From the NCBI RefSeq assembly GCF_030463565.1, contig NC_134643.1, positions 128,012,309-128,076,308 on the forward strand: DNA of 64,000 bases. The letters run 5' to 3'. Source of the stretch: Pelecanus crispus (taxonomy: Eukaryota > Chordata > Aves > Pelecaniformes > Pelecanidae). A program made the translations under genes and the position numbers. Of the stretch, positions 36,716 through 47,539 are shown piece after piece (within the stretch, counting starts at the first letter, position 1; every line of letters begins with the position of its first letter). The notes below the pieces were generated by a model. It was not told the DNA's origin and searched no databases. It saw nothing but the letters and a program-made list of their open reading frames with translations.

Positions 36716-39700
36716 GTGAGAATGAATAAAGTCATGAATATATGCTGGAGGAAAGGGTTGTCTTTTGACCGGTCTGTACAGTTCCCAGCTGAGAGTGTAC
36801 AGGTGCACGGACCACAGTGTATAGCTGTTAAAAAACTTAAGTAACAGTGATTTATCTCCTGAATTGTGAACAGGGACCTCTCTGTGACCCAGGTTAAATA
36901 AATCACGGTTTCTCCAAGCCTTCATGGCAGGTCATGACAGGTTGCTCATATCTGGCAATGCAGTCACCTTGCTAGCAGTGATACCAAAGCCCCAGTACTT
37001 GAGTTGTGCATGGAAACATCCCGTGGTGGTGTCTTACCTCCCCCTTTTCCAAGTATGGCCAGTGTTCAAATTTTTATCTTTCTATGCTTCTAACTCCTTC
37101 TCTCAGGATAGTATAACTTTTCTTCTAAGGTCTTTGGTCTCAAAAGGAAGCCCAAAACCACCTTAGGGTGTGACTGCCCTTGGACTCTGCCTTGGACTCT
37201 CTCCCACTTGTACTCTTGGCATAAATGAGAAGGAAACTCCTCATACAAGCCTTCTCTCTCTTGAGGTAGGATACTCGCTTTCAATTTTCATGCAGTAAGA
37301 CCTGACTGTCTAGCAATAGCTACTATGGCTGCACACTCGGCAGGGCTGGATAATATGAAAAAGGGGTCTGCTAAAGGAGCAGGTTCAGAGGTGGGTGATA
37401 CAGAGAAGTGGCACCCATGAAATGCTGGAGAGCATGCTGGATGCTATCAGTTTGGATCTTGCCATTTAAGACCAGCTAATTTGCCTTAGTGCCTCCCTGC
37501 TGGCCATTCTATCGTTCCTCTTTTACAGCTCAGGTCCGGGATTGACATTCTGAAAATACGCCAGAGCTACAAGAGCTCCTGGGGTTTGAGGGCCTTCTCT
37601 ATCTGCTGGCACCTGACCTCATTTCTGCCCATGCTGGAAGTGTGCTCGTTGAAAAGTTGTTTGGCTTTCAGCAGAGCTGTAAAAGGCTCTACGATCACTG
37701 CACTATTACTAGTTAGTTTCTAAATAAGTTTAAGTGACTTGGGAAATGGATATAGATGACCTGCTAGAGGAGAAGAAAAGCAGGCAAGTGATGGCTCAGC
37801 TACAAACATGACCAGGTTGAATTCCTCTGGTCTTCAGGATTAGCTTGGAGTCAGAGCTGTCGCATCTACTTTTTCTTCTTCTTTCTTTTATTTTGTTTGT
37901 GCGGCAGAGGGGAAGAAAGCACAGTTGTTTGTACCATTAGACACCTAACATAATCATCCTGATAATGATGTTCATACTTTCACACTCAAAGTCCATGCTT
38001 AAAATTTCATACTTTGAACTTGTTGTTCTTTGCCAAGGTACATAAGTATACTTGTAACACACTAAGCATTTGATCTGTGAGTTCAAATGCCCTTCTTGTA
38101 CCTGCAAGGTGAAGCTGCCTCTGATAACTCAAACACACTGCTATTTTGTAGCATCTTCCTTGGATGAGAAGGATTTTTGAGACCTATTCAAAGCAAGCTG
38201 TTTGGGAGAGGAGGGAAGTCTGTCTTAAGGAGTACTAGGAAGCGAGGCATTGCCAGGAAAGGAGGTTTCTTTGAGTCCTAGAAGATGAAGACTGATGTTG
38301 AAAAGATTATGAAGCTTATGTTCGAGAAACAGCATTCTACTGATCCTTCCTTCCAGGCTAGGTAGCATCTCCCCCTCCTTGCTCCAGCTGCTCTGCCCTG
38401 GCTTCCTGGCCAGTTTTTCTGTAGACTCCTTCCTTAAATGATTTCTCTTTTCTTTTCTCGCCACTTCTTCAGGCTGTTAGCTTTTCCTGACCCTTCTTGA
38501 AGGTCTTTCATCCACATTGCAACCTTGTCCCTCTGGTTTGTCTTGGTGGTCATTTAGGGTTTCAGAGGAAGGACACATGCAGCTCTTCAGTAAAGTTACT
38601 ATCATTTCCTCTGCATTCCCTGTATTTTCATAACTCTGGTGATGGGGGTCAGTTCACACAACACAGCATTTTCGGCTGCAGAAACACAGACAGACATCTG
38701 TGGATGGAATGAAAATGCTCTTGAAAAGAGCTGGTATGGATATGGATTCCCAATATTGGCCTTGCTGCTATTAAATACATTTCAGTCAATGATTCTTTCC
38801 CAATGATATGAGACGAAAAGCCAAAATTCTGATTCTTATGTACAGCTAATAATTTGTGGCTGACATACCAATTTAAAAAGACAAGGTGGCTTTTAAAGTG
38901 TTCATTTTGAAAAAATAATTCACTTTACAATATTATAATAGAATTTTCCCAAATGTAAAAATCTTAATTTTTTTTCTGTGTTTCTGCAGGTGGCTGTGAA
39001 TTTGTGAAATTAGTTAATTAAACCCAGAGTTTCCTACGGAAAACTCATTTGGTTACAAATAATTAACTGACTGCATTCAGAAGTGTTTTATTGGTTATGA
39101 CCCAGAGATGACAAAAAGTATGCCTCCAGCATTAGTTTTTACTTGCCTTCATACACATATTCGTTAATCATAGAGTGAATCAACTGTATTTTTTTCTCTC
39201 GTAATACAATAATGTGAAAAAACATTGCTAAGCTAATATCAAATGCATATGTCAATAACTTCTGGTTTCAATGTTAGGATCACCTTAAAATCTCAAAGTC
39301 TAGGCAAAGAAACGAAAGTACTTAAAGTGTAGAGGAATGACTTCAATCAGTTATTTAATGGGCAAACACATTGTGTCTCATTTTTACAGGAATTTGATGA
39401 ACAGGAACTATCTGAAAATACATCTAAAATCACTGTCTGTTAACACACGTTCGTGCCTATGTGCAAAAGCGCTGTTCACTCATAGGCCACAAGCTGGCGG
39501 CACAAGACTACGCAGTTTGGTGCCAGTTTTCTGACTGCTGTCTGCAAATTGAAATGAAAACATAAAACTATACATCTGCTTCTAGATCTGACTCCTCAAG
39601 TAATTCTTCCTTTGGGCTAAGGCTTCCTTCATTACTTGTATAAAACTTAGTTACAGTTAATAAGTAGGTTTTTTAAATCCCGAACACTGTACAGAGTGAA

Positions 39701-40372
39701 TGAGAAGAGCAACTGCAGGCCATCTCACTGGAAGTCCACAAATTCCAGTATCAGTTTCTCCCAAAACGTTCATTACCGAGGAAAAGGAAAGAAATCCCTA
39801 CTAGCAAGGACTTCTGTTCTAACCTAATCATTGGAAAAAATATCTTTAAACTTTTCCCATAGGTAAAAGTTGATGCTCATCTTGAAGAAGGAGGGTTTCT
39901 ATGGAAATTCCTTCTGATTTTTTTCTGTCCAAACCTTGCTACTGTCCAGCTAATGATAAAGTTGAACATTCAAATATTCATTCTGCCTACGAAGTTTCTC
40001 TTCTGTAACCATTTTCAGGTCAGACACGATTTGAACTTTTGGTAAAATACCAGATCTGTAAGCTGTCTCCTGCCATTTCACCCAGAACTGTTCATCTGCC
40101 TGCAGGCTCTGTTTTAAGTAGTGGTGATAATATGTCAAACTCAGGGTATTGTTTCATTACTACCTCTGGCATAATCCTACACTAAGCCATCTTAGGGAAA
40201 CCAACCCAACCAGTTAAATGACTGGTTGTTGTAAAAACAAGAAGAGTTGGGCATGGTGTAACTGGTACTAATTTTTGTACCTACATTAAAAAGCTCTGGG
40301 AAGACCTCTTGAAGACCCTCCATGTAATTGAAAGTTGGCATAATGACAATCTAAACGATTTAGATATTGCAC
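36716..40372. other. Intergenic sequence, no gene recognised
   Basis: A 3.7-kb stretch without a recognised gene, CR1 or LTR. The part from about 38.8 to 40.3 kb is AT-rich and free of obvious repeats. Confidence 0.55.
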
Positions 40373-41442
40373 TGTGCCTGGCTGGGATAGAGTTAACTTT
40401 CTTCATAGCAGCTCATATAGCACTGTGTTTCAAATTTGCGGCTAAAATGGTGTTGCTAACACACTAAAGTTTTGGCTGTTGCTGAACAGAGCTTGCACAG
40501 CATCAGGGCTTTCTCTTTTTTCCCACTCTTCTCCAGTGAGTAGGTTGGGGTGGGCAAGAGATAGGGAGGGTACACCGGTGGGACAGCTGACCCCAGTTGG
40601 CCAAAGGGCTTTTCCATACCATGTAATGCCATAATGTCACGCTCAGCAGTAAAAAGAAGAAGGAGGGAGATTTTTGCCTTCCAAGGTGGCTGCTGTTCAG
40701 AATGGCTGGGCATTGCTCTGCTTGTGGGAGGTGGTCACTGATTTCCTTTGCTTCATTTTCTGTCTCTTTCCTCCACCTATTAGACTGTCTTTATCTCAAC
40801 CCACATATTTCACTTTTATTCTTCCTCTTTTCTCCCCCTGTTCGGCTGGGGGAGCGAGTGAGTGGTTGTGTGGCTGCTGGCCAGAGTCAACCCACCTGTT
40901 GTGGTTCAACTTGGCAGGCAGCTAAACACCACAAAGCCGCTTGCTCACCCTCCCCCCACCCCGTGGGATGGGGGGGAGAATGGGAAAAAACAAAAGTAAA
41001 ACCCATGGGTTGAGATAAAGACAGTTTAATAGGACAGCAGAGGAAGAGGAAATAATGATAAAAGATTATACAAAGCAAGTGATGCACAATGTGATTGCTC
41101 ACCACCTGCCAAACAATGCCCAGCCAGTCCCCAAGCAGCGATCGCTGCCCCCAAGCCAAGTCCCCCCCAGCTTCTATACTGAGCATGACATCACATGGTA
41201 TGGAATAGCCCTTTGGGCAGTTTGGGTCAGCTGTCTTGGCTGTGCTCCCTCCCAGCTTCTTGTGCACCTGGCAGAGCATGGGCAGCTGAAAAGTCCTTGA
41301 CTGGTGTAAGCACTGCTCAGCAACAACTAAACCACCAGTGTGTTATCAATGTTATTCTCCTACTAAATCCAAAACACAGCACTATGCCAGCTATGAGGAA
41401 GAAAATTAACTCTATCCCAGCCAAAACCAGGATACCACCACA
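40373..41442 (+). mobile_element. ERVL-like LTR (copy B, plus strand) split by a second LTR
   Basis: The plus-strand LTR starts TGTGCCTGGCTGGGATAG and runs to CAACCCACC at 40896. Its last bases resume after the inserted element as CCACCACA (41435-41442). Its ending CAACCCACCACA is the same as that of the 1.1-kb LTR at 35606-36715. I see no clear target duplication for this outer copy. Confidence 0.82.
40897..41434 (-). mobile_element. Solo LTR, ERVL-like (copy C), nested in copy B
   Basis: A minus-strand LTR read on the + strand from TGTTGTGGTTCAAC to AAAACCAGGATA, flanked on both sides by CCACC (40892-40896 and 41435-41439). The duplication proves insertion into the 3' end of copy B. By eye it is nearly identical to copy A, and its right end is complete. 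Confidence 0.9.
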
Positions 41443-43302
41443 CGAAACAGAAAGAAATGTTATAGTGTGGTCAGATGTAGAGAATAAAGATACGCTTTTT
41501 CATGAAAAAATCCTTAGTTGGGGGTCATCAAATAGGAGCAGTGGGATATGTGGATTAGAGGGAACAAGGAATTTTACATTCACGACTGTTACTGCTAGCA
41601 AATACTGGGATCCTAGCATCTACCATGATACTCCTGGGCCTCCATTATCTTAAAGGCTATCAGGCAGTCAGAAAAAACCGGAGAGAGGGAATCCAATCAC
41701 ACCATGGACATTGCTGGTTTTGTCTTCATCCTGATCAAAGCCTGGCATAGGAATTATATTTTCCTCCGATCACACCCTTGCCTGCTGGGGATCATTTCCC
41801 TTCCTCAACACCATTCTCCTTCTGTTTGTCTTCTTTTCTCTCTCTGCCTCCCCACAATAGGGCAGCTGATATCATCTTCAGACTCAGCAGGAAGATTTTC
41901 AAACGTGCATTTCCCCCTGCAACAGTCTTTCCATCAAAACATAAGGCAATTAGGGATACAATTTAACTGCTTTCCTTCCTTTTTCCTCCTTCTTAAATAT
42001 TTGAAAGAATTTCAGCACAGGTTGTCCCAGTAGGGACCTGAAGACTGACATCATATTTTAGGATTTAGTGTTATAACAATGAGCCGGGGTTTAATTAACC
42101 TTCTAGCCCTTTGGGAGACCTGAGACAGAGGATCCAGTTCCTCACAAAACCACTGCTGCTTCTCTTGCAGTTATTGAGCTCATTAATCTTTCTGATACTG
42201 TACTTCAGACTATAGTTATATTTTACTTTGGTCAAGTTGAAGTGCTAAATATTTTACAGAGATAATGAAATTCCTCATCCTGCCTTGCAGAGAATATAAT
42301 TTAAACAAACCAGAAACAGAAGAGCTGAGGGAAAAAGAAGGAAATGGAAATTGAGGAGCAGAAAAAGGTGTGGGATATGTTGCCTTCCCATGTTTGCCCG
42401 ACACCTGCACCATGTGGGTTTGTACTTCAAAACATATGGAATATGATAGAAGGGGGCAATGAGAAATTTAACCCTTTAATTGTTTACATTAACCACTGTA
42501 CAATATACACATATGGCACATGTGAAACCAGTTTCTTTCTCTGGAACAATCCCCACCTTTCAAGCCAGACTTCATTCCTCCTCCAGGAGGGAGAGTTCCC
42601 AAAAGCCACAGAACCTGCCCATGAAACTAGCCTAACCCAAAATGAGCCATGTAACATGATTCATGTTGTACTGATGGGATTGCCTGATGGCAGTGACTAC
42701 TGGGTGTATAAATCTTTTAAGTAATCAGTAAGAACAAACATTACAGCAGAACTAACAGTTAACAACTGCAACCATGCAAAATTTTGATGGAGAAAAATTT
42801 AAATTCTCTACGACACCTTATAAATCCTATTGCGGAGAGAAGTTGTGAAATGAGGGCAAAGTGACCTGGCTGCAAGATCAGAGTGCATCTAGAAAGTAGG
42901 AAGAATAAACACCAGCTATTGCTATTGAAACAGTTAACAAAGTGCAATTAAACAAGGTTAGCATGAAGAGCAGCATCTGCATTTTCAGAAGTAATGTGAG
43001 TTTGTGCGCCTTCTTTTCAGAGAGAGTCCATTTTTTCCCAAGGTGTTTTTTTCCTGCTAGTGTGTTCTCATGCACCCAGAGCCCTGTTCCTGTAAATATC
43101 CATCTAAGGGAATCGATGGCATGTGCTACAGCCCTGTTCAGCCAGCACGACTCCGCTGCCTTCGCACAGAAGCCGGACTGTGGAGTAAAGAGGAAAGGAA
43201 AGGCCAGTGAGCACTTCTGTCCACACCAACTTGAAATTTGGAGGAAGGTGAGGTGCACGCGGAGTTGGAAACCAGAAATCTCTTCTTGATCTAGTAACAT
43301 AT
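41443..43302. other. Intergenic sequence, no gene recognised
   Basis: 1.9 kb between LTR copies. Small open frames only; nothing recognised. Confidence 0.55.
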
Positions 43303-43856
43303 TGTCCTGGTTTCAGCTGGGATAGAGTTAATTTTCTTCCTTGTAGCTGGCATAGTGCTGTGTTTTGGGTTTAGTATGAGAATAATGTTGATAACACACT
43401 GATGGTTTAGTTGTTGCTGAGCAGTGCTTACACCAGTCAAGGACCTTTCAGCTTCCCATGCTCTGCCAGGTGCACAAGAAGCTGGGAGGGGGCACAGCCA
43501 GGACAGCTGACCCAAACTGGCCAAGGGGATATTCCATACCATGTGATGTCATGCTCAGTATATAAACTGGGGGGGGTTGGCCGGCAGGCAGCAATCACGG
43601 CTTGGGAACTGGCTGGGCATTGTTTGGCAGGTGGTGAGCAATCACATTGTGCATCACTTGCTTTGTATATTATTATTATATTGTTATTATTATCATTACT
43701 ATTTTACTTTATTTCAATTATTAAACTGTTCTTATCTCAACCCAGGAGTGTTTCTCACTCTTACTCCTCCGACTCTGTCCCCCATCCCATCGGGGTAGGG
43801 GGAGTGAGCGAGCAGCTGCGTGGTGCTTAGTTGCTGGCTGGGGCTAAACCACGACA
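43303..43856 (+). mobile_element. Intact solo LTR, ERVL-like (copy D)
   Basis: Plus-strand LTR from TGTCCTGGTTTCAGCTGG to GGGGCTAAACCACGACA, 554 bp. Flanks are identical 5-bp CATAT repeats (43298-43302 and 43857-43861). A TATATAAA box lies at 43559-43566 and an ATTAAA at 43720-43725. A TAT-rich stretch (about 43668-43715) is shared with the copy at 53630-54190. No coding region. Confidence 0.93.
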
Positions 43857-46700
43857 CATATATGCAATCTTTTCATCCAGTCATACGGATGCCCCCTAGA
43901 TTAATTTGCTCCTTTATACTGCACCTCCAAGTCAAGACCTGTCCCAGTGGTGACCTCCTTAGGCACTGAGCCTACTGCGGTAATAGCAATGACGCTGCTG
44001 ATACTTAGGAGGAACACTTGCACGGGCTCTGGCTGGCTATAAACTACCTCAAGTTCAGCTCCTCCTCACCGATTCATCATTTATAGTGCAGGTATAATTC
44101 TGCTCTGCTAAGGTGACTAGGGAAAAGTTTCAGGCACCTGATACCCAACAAACTAAAACAGTGAAGAAAATTTGCCGATTGCTTTGCTAAAGAGAACATT
44201 TTGTATGTGTGAAGGTAATTTTATCTTGCCCAGCACTTAACGTTGAAAAATTGGAGAGAACTGTAGCACCGTGATGGCCTCGTGTCTACAATACAATCGG
44301 GTTTGGTGGATACAAAATCAATGTTCACTTAAGACATGCATGATTTCCAGTAGAGACAGATAGTATTTTAGACAGACAGAGGAAAATTCTAATTGCAAGT
44401 TAAGTGATCCCTTTTTCCCTTTTCCACATTTCCCCCCCAAAGGAAAAATTCATCCACTCATTTCAAAATGCACGGTGTAAGCACATGGTTTTCAAACTCC
44501 TGATTTCCAGATGCTTTAATTTTTCTCTGTATAGTTTGCTATTAAAGATCTAATTTTTATTTCAGAGACTAGTCAACAAATTAACTTTCCAATATTTTTT
44601 GGCAATTAAACACCTGAGAACACAGTGAAGTTATTTTCCTTAGTCTTCTAAATCTTCTTGCCTTGATTAATGTCTCTCTTTTGTCTGTTTCTTTTTTTTG
44701 TGGCGGGAGAAGGTGTGGGAATAAACCACAAATGCAGACATATTTACTTCACTTGTTATCAAAAACAGCTAGCGAAGCTAGGAGAGGTTTGATGGGTTTG
44801 TTTGTTTGTTTTAAGAGAAACAGCTATACTGCAGCTATACAAACTAGAGAAAGGAGATTGAATATATGTGAAATTCTGTGGTGATTAAAACTTTAATCCA
44901 ATGAACTCCTGACCTTAGCTCTAATCTCTGAGAAAAGGGGACAAGCACTCTACGGTAAGGGGAGATTGTTGGAAGAGATTCCTGCTTATTTGACTTGGGT
45001 TTGCCTGTTTTCCTACCTGCATTGTTTAGGACTGTGCAGGATGGACTATTTGACAGATGCATGAAATGAGTTGCTTTGGAGCCTACTGGAAGGAATTTAT
45101 CAGTTTTTGCACATGCATATAACAGTGTTTTCTGTTTCAGTAAATCACATATTTGCCACATACTTATTACTTATCCTGTAAAATTATGTATAAGTGCTGT
45201 CAATTTTAAAATAAAATTGTGCCATGAGACATCTTGACTCTTGCAGCACAAAAAAAAAAAAAAAAAAGAAGAAAAAATGTAACATTTTATTGTGCTCTGT
45301 GAGATTCTTAAAACTTTTGGCCTTGTAAAGAATTTTGTATTTGTCTGTGCCAAGGAAACAAGTCTTGCTATAACCCAGGTGAAAGAGAAGTTCTATGCAA
45401 ATGCTGATGAAAATACTCAAAGAATTGGAAACAACCATTAATCCCCAAAGCAAAACAGGAGAGGTAAACCTGGGAGTATTCATCTGCAGTATGGGATGAA
45501 ACATGTTACAAGGATGCTGTAATTATTTTTGAAACGACATTATAAGCCCAGGAAATAGGGTTAAGGTTTTACTGAAAGTAAGTTCTAAACAAATCGCCTT
45601 CTGGAAATACTTGGACAGAACACCCAAACCACCTCAGCACAACATCTCTGTACAATAAACAGTTACGATTAATACACAGATTATTTATAGTCCTACCTTA
45701 CCTTACATTTGGCTTTACACAGGTACGCAGCGTCTTTCATTTTTTACCCCTCATGGCAGACTACTTTCAGTATGCTGTTTTATACCTTATTTACTTCTAT
45801 TTGAAATAGTAAGTCTAAATCCTCTAAGTTTAGGGTTCTTGATTCTGAAGAAATGGCACATGACCAAGGTGAACAGTGGGTTTATTAAAAATGCATCAAA
45901 AACATAGGATCTCAGTCTACAGTAAAACAAGAGTCAATGAGTACTATAGTCTAGTACAAACCAATTAGATCCAACAGAATTGTAACAGCGTATTATTTCT
46001 ACACATTTAAAAAACCTACAGTATAAACCCTTAAACTTTAAGGGTCATATTCACCGATATACTCTAACTGCTATGCATTGCTCTGGAACAGAAATATACT
46101 TATGATTGCACCTCTTTTGCATGAGCCAGTTTTGCACTTGCATCTCATTCACCTCCACTTATTCACCTGCCCACGCTATGTGCTCTTTTCCGTTCCCTAT
46201 AATCCTCCCCGACTCACACTCCATACACACAACCCCTCGCCCTTTCTCCCTCATGATTCCATGCTCAAAGAACGCACCTAGTGAATTATAAGACCAGGCA
46301 TCTGTTGCCTGATTCACTACGATCCGTAAAGCACATCTTCAAGACGGCCTGCAACAAAAGTGCTTAAAGTATTTGAAAATATGATCCCTGATGCAATTAC
46401 TCCCATTTAACCAGCCGAGCTGTAGGCTCTAACAGACCTAGGCTCTGAAGCATGAAGCATGTGCTACAGAGTCCTGCGAGTATGTCCCTTTTCTTTTCCT
46501 TACCTGGGCAGAAAAGGACAAACCATAGCTCTCCATGCTGCCACAGGGGATTATTCGAAGGTGGTGAGCAGAAGCTTAAATCCATTTGTGAAAATTGGCA
46601 GCGCACCTGTGACACGAAACGCCCCCCCCCCGGTTTCTTCTAGGCCCAGAGCAACCAACGCCACCATTTTGCCCTCCACCGCAGGGACGGCCCAGCCAGG
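43857..46700. other. Intergenic sequence upstream of TRAPPC10, no gene recognised
   Basis: About 2.8 kb of mostly AT-rich DNA with an A18 run (45250-45267). No exon or transposon is recognised. Confidence 0.55.
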
Positions 46701-46729
46701 GCAGGGCCCGGCAGGCCCCTCTCTCCCTG

Positions 46730-47448
46730 CCTCCCGTCCGGCGGGCTTACAGGCCTTGGGCCGCTGCTCACGAAGTCCACCGGAGCCTGACGTTAAGTCC
46801 TGGAATAAATTTAAAAAGATTCACCTCCTTCACGCCGGCTGTCAGTGAACGGGGCAGACGGGGCGGCGGGGGGGGGTGTCTCTTTCCCGCAGTCGCCTCA
46901 GGGCACCCGGCAGCGGGGCCGGCCCCGGGGGCGGCCAGGTAACCCCTGCCTCCGGGCCACCTGTGCCTTCGAGCAGCTCAGACCGACCCTGACGACTCCG
47001 CCCGCCCCAAGCCCGGAGCGGCGGCCAGCCCCCACCCCGCCGCCCCTTCCCCGGCGCTCCCCACCCCCGCGTTTACCCTTTTTTTTTTTTGTTTCCACCC
47101 CGTTTTGCGGGTGGTTACCCCCCGCACGGCCGCGCTGGGCCCGGGCGGCCTCGCCCCTCACCGGCGGGCCGCGGCGCTCCCCGGAAGCGGTAATGCTGAG
47201 CCGGTGATCCAGGAAGCGGATGAGCTCGCCCGCCTTCCCCTCCGGAGCGGCGCTGCGGGGACGCGGGGAAGGGGGTGGGGGGAGGCGGGGGGGGGGGTGC
47301 TGCCAGCAGGCCCCGAGGCGGAGCGGCCCGTCCCAGCTTCCCGGCGGGGCGGGGAGGGGAGGCGGGGAGCGGCGGGGAAAGCGGCGGCGGCGGCGTTTCC
47401 ATGGCGCCGAGCGGGCGGGGGAGCCGGGGCTGAGGACCCCGCCCGCTC
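46730..47448 (+). promoter_or_regulatory. TRAPPC10: TRAPPC10 CpG-island promoter and 5' UTR
   Basis: GC content and CpG density rise sharply from about 46730 and stay high to about 47790, around the first coding exon. Visible motifs include GC boxes (GGGGCGGGGA at 47346-47355), ETS-type CCGGAAGCGG (47181-47190) and, just upstream, a YY1-like site on the minus strand (46659-46671). There is no TATA box. This is the usual pattern for a broadly expressed vertebrate gene. The transcription start cannot be fixed by eye; 47.2-47.4 kb is a guess. Confidence 0.8.
47401..47433 (+). other. Upstream ORF in the TRAPPC10 5' leader
   Basis: ATG at 47401 opens a 10-codon frame ending TGA at 47431-47433, 15 nt before the main ATG and in the same frame. 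It counts only if transcription starts upstream of 47401. G at +4 but T at -3 gives it a middling start context. Confidence 0.5.
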
Positions 47449-47539
47449 ATGGACCCCGCCGCGGCGGCGGCCGCCGAGGAGGAGGGCAGGGAGAAGCCCC
47501 CGGTGATCTACACCATGGAGAACAAGCCCATCGTCACCT
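47449..47539 (+). CDS. TRAPPC10: TRAPPC10 coding exon 1
   Basis: Encodes residues 1-30 plus the first base of C31. Six alanines (residues 4-9) and an acidic stretch precede the conserved PPVIYTMENKPIVT. The start context is C at -3 and G at +4, so moderate. Donor GTGAGT at 47540. An in-frame stop at 47431-47433 rules out a longer N terminus from this exon. Confidence 0.93.

Noticed and set aside
31206-41434. Copies A and C as the two LTRs of one provirus
   Set aside because: The DNA between holds other transposons and no gag, pol or env-like sequence, and copy C has its own CCACC duplication, so each is a solo LTR.
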